A stretch of 64,000 bases of DNA from an uncultured Treponema sp. (GTDB lineage Bacteria; Spirochaetota; Spirochaetia; Treponematales; Treponemataceae). Shown one piece after another: positions 51,407 to 59,003 of the stretch. Position numbers and translations under genes: made by a program. The DNA lies in NCBI GenBank assembly GCA_934718065.1, contig CAKUZR010000009.1, positions 23,256 to 87,255 on the forward strand. Reading direction: 5' to 3'. The notes under the pieces are model-generated. The model saw nothing but the letters and a program-made list of their open reading frames with translations, had not been told where the DNA came from and did not search any database. Each line of letters starts with the position of its first letter. Position 1 is the stretch's first letter.

Positions 51407-52661
51407 TCACATTCCTTTCGCTTCGTCTTCAAAAAGTGTTTTGTACGGAACTATAAGCTCGTCTTCTTTTTGCACGGGGATGTTGTTTTCGTAGCTCAGG
51501 TTGTCTAGGATTTTGTCGGCTTCAATGAAAATCTGTTCGTTCCCGCGCTGGATGTAGGTTTTTTCAAGGTCTGAAAAAACTGTGAAAAGCCCGCGGTTTC
51601 TTCGTAGCAGCGAGGCGTATGTTTCCGCTTCAAAAAATGCAAGTTTTCTTCTATATATATTGTATGAATTCGCATCGTATGCGTCGGTTTCTTTTTTGCC
51701 GTTTTCCGGATTTGCGATGACTCCTTTTGCTTCAATGCAAGGCTGAATTTCGTTCTGGTCCGGAATGTAGACTGAATCCATGTCGTTCAGCGGAAATTTT
51801 TCCAGGGAATTTTTCTCCAGATAAATAATTTTCTTCGCGCATAAAAGCGGTTTGCCCTCGGTTTTTGCGCTTCCAGTTTCTGTCCGCAGAATCTGAATTT
51901 TTGAAAGCACCGCGGTCTTTTTCGCGCCGTTTGCGTAAAGGTTCAGCAGCTCCGGAAAATTTTCACCTTTCAAAAGCTCGTAAGTTCCCGGCCGTTCTAC
52001 CGAACCTGAAATTGAAACTTTGCGGTCCGTCCTGAAAAATTCAATTTTGTCGCCGGGGCGGAGGTATGGATTTTCTGAAAAATCTGCGTTTCTTTCAGCC
52101 TTGAACAAGTCGCAGGTTTTTGTTTTTCCGTTTGCGCCTGTGATTTTTATGTTCCGCGTTGAAGAATATTCTGTAAGTCCCGCGGAATTTAGAATATCTG
52201 AAAGCCGCGTAAGAGCCCAGGCTTTTATTTCGTGCGCCGAAAATACTTCTCCTTTTACAGTTACGTTGAAAACGCTCGGCTGCAGCATTGCAAAAGTCAC
52301 CACGCTCAGCGGATAGTTCCGCATCACAAGCGTTTCTATGTTCTGCTTCAGCTGGATAAACGAAAGATTTTCGCAGTTTATTGCGCCAAGATTCGCAATT
52401 TTGATTTTGTAGGTTGAATCAACGATTATTGTGTAGGAGCTTCCCGCTCCGTTTTGAAAGAATGAAAGCGTGTAAACGTCTCCGGCTGTGACTTTGTAGT
52501 CTTTTTCAGCCATTGCAAGCTGGGCGTTCGCGGAAAAAATCTCAGTTTTTAAAGATTCCGTTCCCCCCCCCTTGGGAATTTGCGTGGGTTGAATTTAAAC
52601 AGAAAAATGCGCAGAAAAGAAAGATTCGCGCCGCTGATTTTGCAGAGCATGAAGAATTCAT
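51407..52661 (-). pseudogene. SLBB-domain polysaccharide export protein (Wza-like), phase-OFF by a G9 tract
   Basis: From ATG 52661 (GGGGAG 7 bases upstream) the frame codes a signal peptide, SAARIFLFCAFFCLNSTHAN, reaches the G9 tract and stops after about 40 codons. From the tract the other frame reads GGTESLKTEIFSANAQLA and on through the whole export domain (YKVTAGDVYTLSF, KIANLGAINC, SVSGSVERPGTYELL) to 51407. G8 or G11 would join them into a 417-aa periplasmic protein. An internal ATG at 52513 could give a protein without a signal peptide. Paralogue of the 534-aa SLBB protein nearby. Confidence 0.88.
52563..52571 (-). repeat. Poly-G tract (G9 on minus strand) in the SLBB gene
   Basis: Nine C on the + strand between GTT and TTGGG; located right after the signal peptide region. 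Confidence 0.97.
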
Positions 52662-52686
52662 TGTGTGTCTCCCCGAAATTAGTATC

Positions 52687-52715
52687 TTGATTTTAGATTT
52701 CGTATTATTTATACT
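52687..52715 (+). promoter_or_regulatory. wzz promoter, probably leaderless
   Basis: TTGATT (52687-52692), 17-base spacer, TATACT (52710-52715), six bases to the ATG at 52722; no Shine-Dalgarno. Faces the divergent SLBB gene start at 52661, so the 60-bp gap serves both. Confidence 0.65.
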
Positions 52716-52721
52716 AACAAA

Positions 52722-53750
52722 ATGGAAAAAATGCAAGACTCAGAGAATATTATTTCTAACAATGCCGGAAAAGATGACGATGAAATTTCGCTTCTGGATT
52801 TGGCTGCGGTTCTTCTTCACTACAAGAAAATGATTATTTTGGTTACGGCTGCAGCTATGCTTTTTGGAATAGTTTTTTCTATCATATCAATAAAAATGCC
52901 GCCGGAAAAATCTCCGCTTCCTAACAAGTTTACTCCGATGGCGCACATGCTCATAAAGGAAGAATCTTCTAGTTCGGGGCTGTCTTCGAATCTTTCTTCG
53001 CTTGCTGGGCTTGCCGGAATCAGCGTTGGCGGTTCAGGGGCTTCCCGAAGTTCTTTGGCGACTTACCTTAGCACTTCAAATGAATATCTGGATGCTGTGG
53101 CTGAAAAATTCAATCTTACAGAGCGTTATAAAATTGAAAAATTTCCGCTGGCTTCAACTCGCAAGGCGCTGAAAAAAACGCTCACTTCAAATTACGACGA
53201 GGACAGTTCAGTTTTTACAATCAGTTTTACGGATATTGATCCTGTTTTTGCAAAGGATGTTGTTAATTTTGCGGTTGACTGGATGCAGAACCGGTTTGAC
53301 GAGCTTGGCCTTGATACAAACCGCATTGAAAAGAAAAATCTTGAGGTCAGCGTTGATGCTACCTATAAAGAAATTTTAAAGCTTGAGCATCAGGCGCAGA
53401 ATTTGGGCTCGAATTTGAGCAGCGGAACTTCAATCTGGAACGGACAGAATGTTTCTATTGAAATTGCGCGAATCCAGATGGAGCTGAACGCCCAGCAGAA
53501 AGTCTATGAGCAGCTGAAAACTCAGTACGAGCTTCTGAAAGTAAAAATGCAGAGCGAGCAGCCGGTTTTCCAGATTCTTGAACGCCCGGAAATTCCTGAT
53601 ATGAAAAGCGGGCCGAGCCGAGGAAAACTGTGCATTATCATAACTTTTGCGGCTGTGTTTATTTCAGTTTTTATGGCTTTTGCGCTGAATGCCTGGCACA
53701 ACATAAAAAATGATCCGGAAGCCCGGAAAAAATTGAATTTAAAGAAATAG
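52722..53750 (+). CDS. wzz: Wzz-type chain-length determinant protein
   Basis: 342 aa. Membrane helix near residues 35-57 (KKMIILVTAAAMLFGIVFSI), large periplasmic coiled region (about 60-300; ELNAQQKVYEQLKTQYELLK), second helix near 305-325 (CIIITFAAVFISVFMAFAL) preceded by the Pro-rich PEIPDMKSGPSRGK. This is the Wzz/PCP fold, which controls polymer length. No tyrosine-kinase domain attached. Followed 12 bases later by an SLBB export protein. Confidence 0.9.
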   Translation: MEKMQDSENIISNNAGKDDDEISLLDLAAVLLHYKKMIILVTAAAMLFGIVFSIISIKMPPEKSPLPNKFTPMAHMLIKEESSSSGLSSNLSSLAGLAGISVGGSGASRSSLATYLSTSNEYLDAVAEKFNLTERYKIEKFPLASTRKALKKTLTSNYDEDSSVFTISFTDIDPVFAKDVVNFAVDWMQNRFDELGLDTNRIEKKNLEVSVDATYKEILKLEHQAQNLGSNLSSGTSIWNGQNVSIEIARIQMELNAQQKVYEQLKTQYELLKVKMQSEQPVFQILERPEIPDMKSGPSRGKLCIIITFAAVFISVFMAFALNAWHNIKNDPEARKKLNLKK

Positions 53751-53762
53751 AGAGTTGCTGAA

Positions 53763-55367
53763 ATGAAAAAAATCAATCAAAACATGAAAATTTTTTCGGT
53801 TTGCCTGGCGTTTGTTCTTGTCTCTTCGCTTGCGTTTGGCCAGACTCAGTCGGATATTCTGAACCAGCTGAAAAATCAGAGCGGTTCTTCTTCTGTTTCG
53901 GGAAAATCCGGCCAGAATTCTTCTGACAAAACAAAAATTGATGTTTCAAAATTGTCCAGCGCAAAAAAAACTGCGCTCGATGATTCGGTTTTTGTGCCGG
54001 ACGCGCAGGTTGCAATGTCCAGCGAATATCCTGTTACTGCCGGTGACATTTATACTTTGGCGTTTGCCGCCGGTTCAACGCCTGTAACGTATTCAATTCC
54101 GCTTGATTCAAGCTACAAACTGCGGATTGCGAATCTTGGCGTTATAAATGCTAAAGGTCTTACTTTCCTGGAGCTGAAAGACCAGGTTACCCGGATTGTT
54201 CAGAAAAACTACCCGATGGGCGGCGTTCAGTTCGTTCTTACGGCTCCGGCGGTTTTTACAGTTGCTGTTACCGGCGAGATCCTGGAGACCGCTGAAAAAA
54301 AAGTCTGGGCGCTTGTTAGGCTTTCTTCTTTTGTGAGCGATAATTTTACGGATTATTCTTCGCTCCGGAAAGTTACGGTTCAGTCTGCGGACGGCGATTC
54401 AAAGGATTACGATCTTTTCAAGGCTTCGCGCTACGGCGATTTGTCTCAGGATCCGTTCCTGCGTCCTGGCGATAAAATAATTGTGAACAAAATGGAGCGG
54501 AAAGTTTCTGTTGGCGGAGCGGTTAAGCGTCCTGGCGACTACGAGCTGCTTTCCGGCGAAAATTTAAAGGCTCTGATAGATTTGTACGGCGATGGTCTTA
54601 CTCCTTTCAGCGATTTAAGCCGGATTGAAGTTTCCCGGTTCATCACGCAGAAAGATTCCGCCGGCGAAAAAATTTATCTTAATAAAGAAAACTACGAGAA
54701 CGATTTTGAGCTTCTTTGCTATGATTCAGTTGAAATTTCAAGTTTTTCAGACTTGAGTTTTCATATTTTTGTTGAAGGCGCGATTTCTGACGGGCTTGAA
54801 ACTGATTCTGTAAAGCTTGAAAACACGAACGTTTCCAAAAAGCTTTCATTCAATTTTTATGAGGGCGAGGATTACGCGTTTTTTATAAGAAGAAACAAGG
54901 ATATTCTTACAGAAGTTTCCGACCTTGAAAAAGCGTATATAATCCGCGACGGCGAAAAAATCGAGCTGAACCTTTTGCCGGTTCTGTACGACGCTTCGTA
55001 TTATGCGAAAGTTGAGATGAAAAACAACGACACGCTTCTGATTCCGTTCAAGCAGTTTTTTGTTTCTGTTTCGGGCGCGGTTTATCTTCCTGGGCGTTAT
55101 CCGTATATTCCGGACAGAACTTGGGATTACTACATTGGTCTTGCGGGCGGTTTTATAAAAGAAAAGAACAAAATGTCTGCGATTACGATTACCGATGTGA
55201 ATGGAAAAACTCATTCAAAGTCGGAATTTATTCAGCCTGAAATGCGGATTGAAGCAAAAGTTAACAGCGGACTGTATTATTTCAATCAGTATGCGCCGGT
55301 TATAACCACGATTCTGTCGGTTATTTCCACAAGCATAAGCGTTCTTGCGGTTACAGGCGTGTTCTAA
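53763..55367 (+). CDS. SLBB-domain polysaccharide export protein (Wza-like)
   Basis: 534 aa with an N-terminal signal peptide (MKIFSVCLAFVLVSSLAFGQ). YPVTAGDIYTLAFAAG and YKLRIANLGVINAKGLTFLE match the Poly_export domain; SVGGAVKRPGDYELLSGENL and SVSGAVYLPGRYPYIPDRTW are SLBB repeats. The C-terminal hydrophobic tail (TTILSVISTSISVLAVTGVF) may be membrane-inserted. Exports EPS across the outer membrane with Wzz. Constitutive counterpart of the phase-variable SLBB gene at 51407-52661. Confidence 0.88.
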   Translation: MKKINQNMKIFSVCLAFVLVSSLAFGQTQSDILNQLKNQSGSSSVSGKSGQNSSDKTKIDVSKLSSAKKTALDDSVFVPDAQVAMSSEYPVTAGDIYTLAFAAGSTPVTYSIPLDSSYKLRIANLGVINAKGLTFLELKDQVTRIVQKNYPMGGVQFVLTAPAVFTVAVTGEILETAEKKVWALVRLSSFVSDNFTDYSSLRKVTVQSADGDSKDYDLFKASRYGDLSQDPFLRPGDKIIVNKMERKVSVGGAVKRPGDYELLSGENLKALIDLYGDGLTPFSDLSRIEVSRFITQKDSAGEKIYLNKENYENDFELLCYDSVEISSFSDLSFHIFVEGAISDGLETDSVKLENTNVSKKLSFNFYEGEDYAFFIRRNKDILTEVSDLEKAYIIRDGEKIELNLLPVLYDASYYAKVEMKNNDTLLIPFKQFFVSVSGAVYLPGRYPYIPDRTWDYYIGLAGGFIKEKNKMSAITITDVNGKTHSKSEFIQPEMRIEAKVNSGLYYFNQYAPVITTILSVISTSISVLAVTGVF

Positions 55368-55400
55368 AAAAATATTGTAAGTGTTCTAACAATAACTTGC

Positions 55401-55447
55401 AAAAAACGGCATTTTTCTGCGAATTCAGGCGGGGAAGTGCCGTTTTT
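55401..55447 (+). terminator. Intrinsic terminator after the export gene
   Basis: Perfect 9-bp stem AAAACGGCA / TGCCGTTTT ending in a T-run. Confidence 0.85.
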
Positions 55448-55520
55448 GTTTTTAAATTGATTGATGAAACCGCTTTTTAAAATGTAGGATAATATAGTTT
55501 TATTAAAGCAGGGGTTATAA

Positions 55521-56642
55521 ATGTCTAGAGTTTTTAATTTTAGCGCCGGTCCTTCTTGTTTGCCGGAAGAAGTTTTGAATGAATGTGCCGCAGAAATGCT
55601 TGATTATAAAGGAACCGGTCAGTCGGTTATGGAAATGAGCCACCGTTCCAAGGCGTTTGAGCCTATTATCCAGGATGCGGAGGCGACTGTTCGCAAGCTG
55701 ATGAACGTTCCTGAGAACTACAAGGTTTTGTTCCTGCAGGGCGGCGGTTCAACTCAGTTTGCTATGGTTGCGGAAAATCTTGGAATTCACACTGGAAAAG
55801 CCGCTTATATTGAAACCGGCGTCTGGGCGAAAAAGGCTGCCGCAGAGGCAAAGCATCTTGGCGTTGATGTTGATATTATCGCTTCTTCAAAAGACAAAGG
55901 CTACTCATACATTCCGCGCGTTGAAAAAGTTGAAGGCGACTACGACTATGTTTATATTTGCTTCAACAACACAATCATGGGAACTCATTACGAGTACATT
56001 CCGGAAACTGGAAATATTCCTCTTGTTGCGGATATTTCTTCATGTGTTCTTTCTGAGCCGCTGGATATTTCTAAATTCGGGCTTGTTTTTGCGGGCGCGC
56101 AGAAAAACCTTGCGCCGGCTGGAGTTACTCTTGTCATCATCCGGGAGGATTTGATTACAGATTCGCCTAGGGCTGGAACTCCTACAATGCTGTCTTACAA
56201 AACTCATGCGGATGCGGATTCAATGTACAATACTCCGCCGTGCTATACAATTTATGTTCTGGGAAAAGTTCTTCACTGGATTGAAAAAAATGGCGGCGCG
56301 GAAGGAATGTTGAAACGAAACCGTGAAAAAGCGGATTATCTTTACAATTTCCTTGATTCAAGCGATTTTTATCATGCTACAGCTGAAAAAGGCAGCCGTT
56401 CTTTGATGAATGTTCCGTTCCTTACAAAATATTCAACAGGCGCAACTGATGAGGCGAGCCTTGCGAAGGAAAAGGAAATCAACGACAAGTTTGTTAAGGA
56501 AGCTGCGGCAGCCGGACTTGTTAATTTGAAAGGCCACCGTCTTGTGGGCGGAATGCGCGCTTCTATCTACAATGCGATGTCTTTGGAAGGCGTTAAGGCT
56601 CTTGTTGAGTTTATGAAAAAATTCGCAGAGGAAAACAAATAG
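55521..56642 (+). CDS. serC: Phosphoserine aminotransferase
   Basis: 373 aa. Makes 3-phosphoserine from 3-phosphohydroxypyruvate using PLP. FNFSAGPSCLPEEVL, VMEMSHRSKAFEPI, LFLQGGGSTQFAMV, DISSCVLSEPLD and FAGAQKNLAPAGVT (PLP lysine) are diagnostic; HRLVGGMRASIYNAM near the end. Shine-Dalgarno AGGGG. Followed by serA, forming a serine biosynthesis pair. Confidence 0.96.
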   Translation: MSRVFNFSAGPSCLPEEVLNECAAEMLDYKGTGQSVMEMSHRSKAFEPIIQDAEATVRKLMNVPENYKVLFLQGGGSTQFAMVAENLGIHTGKAAYIETGVWAKKAAAEAKHLGVDVDIIASSKDKGYSYIPRVEKVEGDYDYVYICFNNTIMGTHYEYIPETGNIPLVADISSCVLSEPLDISKFGLVFAGAQKNLAPAGVTLVIIREDLITDSPRAGTPTMLSYKTHADADSMYNTPPCYTIYVLGKVLHWIEKNGGAEGMLKRNREKADYLYNFLDSSDFYHATAEKGSRSLMNVPFLTKYSTGATDEASLAKEKEINDKFVKEAAAAGLVNLKGHRLVGGMRASIYNAMSLEGVKALVEFMKKFAEENK

Positions 56643-56690
56643 TTCAGTCTTTTAGTGCTGGCTGAATTCAAGAAAAGAGGTTTTGTGAAA

Positions 56691-57869
56691 ATGTATAAAA
56701 TTCAGACTTTAAATAAAATCGCCGCGGTCGGACTTAATATCCTGGACCGCGACAACTACGAAATTGCCTCGGAAATAAACAATCCGGACGCGATTCTTGT
56801 TCGTTCAGCGGATATGCACCAGATGCAGCTTTCTGAAAATGTAAAGGCTGTCGCGCGTGCCGGGGCTGGAACAAACAATATCCCGATTCCTGAGCTGACC
56901 GAAAAGGGCGTTGTGGTTTTTAATACTCCGGGAGCGAACGCGAATGCGGTGAAGGAGCTTGTCATTCTTGGGCTTTTGCTTGCGAGCCGTCCGGTTCTTT
57001 ACGCAAACCAGTGGGCGAATTCTCTTGCTGGAAAAGGCGATGAAATTCCTGACCTGGCTGAAAAAGGCAAGTCTCAGTTTGTAGGGCCCGAACTGAAGGG
57101 AAAAACTCTTGGTGTAATCGGTCTTGGCGCAATCGGTGCGATGGTTGCGAACACAGCTATAAAACTTGGAATGAATGTAATCGGCTACGATCCGTTCCTT
57201 TCTGTAAAGGCTGCATGGTCTTTGGATCACAACGTAAAACATTCTGAAACTTTGGAAGGAATTTATAAGAACGCGGATTATATTACAATTCATGTTCCGC
57301 AGACAAACGACACAAAGGGAATGATAAACGCTTCAACAATCAGACAGATGAAGGACGGCGTTAGAATTTTGAACATTGCCCGCGGCGGACTTGTGAACAA
57401 CGCTGATATCCTGGATGCTGTGAAGAGCGGAAAAGTTGCCTGCCTTGTTACGGATTTTGCTTCAGAAGAACTTTTGAACCAGAAGAATATTATAGTCATG
57501 CCGCATCTTGGCGCTTCAACTCCGGAGGCGGAGGAAAACTGCGCTTGCATGGCGGCTGAAGAGCTTAAGGAATTCCTTGAAAAGGGAATAATTGTGAATT
57601 CGGTTAATTTCCCGAAAACATACACGGAAAACGCGATTCCTGCTGGAGGAACTCGTCTTTGCATAAGCCACAAAAATGTTCCGGACACAATTTCAAAGTT
57701 TGCCACAATTCTGGGCGAAGCGAAACTTAATATTGCCGGAATGATAAACCAGGCCCGCGGCGATGTTGCCTACAATCTTATTGATGTTGACGGAAAAGTT
57801 CCTGAAGAAATTATCAGCAATCTTGCTTCCTGCGACACAGTAACAAGAGTCCGCGCTATTCTTGGATAA
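56691..57869 (+). CDS. serA: D-3-phosphoglycerate dehydrogenase
   Basis: 392 aa from ATG 56691 (AAAGAGG upstream). First step of serine synthesis. AVARAGAGTNNIPI, the NAD-binding LGVIGLGAIGAMVANTA, RILNIARGGLVNNADI and MPHLGASTPEAEENCA (catalytic His) are typical; the C-terminal 80 residues form an ACT domain (LNIAGMINQARGDVAYNLID). Probably co-transcribed with serC, 48 bases upstream. Confidence 0.95.
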   Translation: MYKIQTLNKIAAVGLNILDRDNYEIASEINNPDAILVRSADMHQMQLSENVKAVARAGAGTNNIPIPELTEKGVVVFNTPGANANAVKELVILGLLLASRPVLYANQWANSLAGKGDEIPDLAEKGKSQFVGPELKGKTLGVIGLGAIGAMVANTAIKLGMNVIGYDPFLSVKAAWSLDHNVKHSETLEGIYKNADYITIHVPQTNDTKGMINASTIRQMKDGVRILNIARGGLVNNADILDAVKSGKVACLVTDFASEELLNQKNIIVMPHLGASTPEAEENCACMAAEELKEFLEKGIIVNSVNFPKTYTENAIPAGGTRLCISHKNVPDTISKFATILGEAKLNIAGMINQARGDVAYNLIDVDGKVPEEIISNLASCDTVTRVRAILG

Positions 57870-57896
57870 GCTGGATTCTCAGGATTTTTGCCTGGG

Positions 57897-58643
57897 TTAT
57901 AGTTCAATTGAGCCGATTTCTTCTGTCTTGTCGGAGGAAATTTCCGGCTCTTTTGAGTAGCTCCCGGTTTTCTGCGGCTTTTTCCGCTGGAAATTCGTGG
58001 AGCTGCTTTTTTCTGTTTTTTCGCTTTTTTCAGTCTTTTGCCGCGTTTTAGGTTTTGGTGTTGCCAGAAACGCGAACATGCTTCCGCAAATTCCGCCTGC
58101 TATGTGCGCAAGCGTTGAAATGCTTTCGTTCTGTCCGGAACTAAGAATTTCCCGCCCGATGTAAAGAATCAGAATCAAAATGAAAGAAAGCGGAATTTCG
58201 CTTTTTGAAATCGTTGTGAATGAAGTCAGAAGAATCATCATGAACGCAATGTCGCTTGAGCCAAGCAGCTGCGACGGACTGAAGCATACGTTCAAAACTC
58301 CGGTCACCATGGAAGTTATTGTCATCATCAGGACAAGAAGCGCCGAACCGTACCGTTCCTCGATTACCGGCCCGAGCAGAAGAATGAAAGCCATGTTTCC
58401 AAGAAAATGATTCCAGTTGCTGTGTCCGAAAATATGAAACAGAAGCCGGAAATAATCAAGAATATTTAAAGGATTGAACGCCGGCTCGGAAGAAGCTCCC
58501 GGACAAGTGAAAAACGCCGGAATCAGATTGTTGTTCAGAATTGTGTTCAAAAAAAGAATTGCCGCCGCAATTATCGAAAAAGTCAGAGTTGCCGGCGCGT
58601 TGTAAGTTATTCTAAAATTTGAAAGAAAATTTTTTTTATTCAT
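57897..58643 (-). CDS. Rhomboid-family intramembrane serine protease
   Basis: 248 aa with six hydrophobic helices. HSNWNHFLGNMAFILLLGPV carries the conserved His/Asn of the oxyanion region; LLGSSDIAFMM has the GxS serine, though the residue after Ser is Asp instead of the usual Gly; LAHIAGGICGSMFAF has the second catalytic His. The C-terminal 50 residues are charged and cytoplasmic. Minus-strand TACAAT (58655-58650) is six bases before the ATG (leaderless type). Confidence 0.85.
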   Translation of the reverse strand: MNKKNFLSNFRITYNAPATLTFSIIAAAILFLNTILNNNLIPAFFTCPGASSEPAFNPLNILDYFRLLFHIFGHSNWNHFLGNMAFILLLGPVIEERYGSALLVLMMTITSMVTGVLNVCFSPSQLLGSSDIAFMMILLTSFTTISKSEIPLSFILILILYIGREILSSGQNESISTLAHIAGGICGSMFAFLATPKPKTRQKTEKSEKTEKSSSTNFQRKKPQKTGSYSKEPEISSDKTEEIGSIEL

Positions 58644-58688
58644 GATATTATTGTAGCAGATTATAAATTTATTGTTTATATTTAAAAT

Positions 58689-59003
58689 ATGTCAGAACAG
58701 GTATTGTCAGAAAATAAAAGCGCAGGAGTTGCTGAAGGCCTTGAATTTGCCGAGCCTCCTGAATGCAGAGTTGTTATTTATAACGATGATTTTACTCCGA
58801 AGGATTTTGTTGTTGAAATTTTAATGCAGATTTTTCACAAGCCGGAATCCGATGCGGTTTTTATAATGGAATCAGTTCATAATTCCGGAAAAGGAATGGT
58901 TGGAATTTATACTTACGATATTGCTGTGACTCGCGTTAATATGGCGACGACCCGGGCAAGAAAAAGTGAATTTCCGCTAAGAATAGAGGTTGAGCGCGCA
59001 TGA
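58689..59003 (+). CDS. clpS: ATP-dependent Clp protease adaptor ClpS
   Basis: 104 aa. RVVIYNDDFTPKDFVVEILM, the N-degron pocket strand, and HNSGKGMVGIYTYDIAVTRV are typical. Delivers N-end-rule substrates to ClpA, whose gene overlaps by 4 bases. TATATT (58677-58682) is six bases before the ATG (leaderless type). Confidence 0.95.
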   Translation: MSEQVLSENKSAGVAEGLEFAEPPECRVVIYNDDFTPKDFVVEILMQIFHKPESDAVFIMESVHNSGKGMVGIYTYDIAVTRVNMATTRARKSEFPLRIEVERA

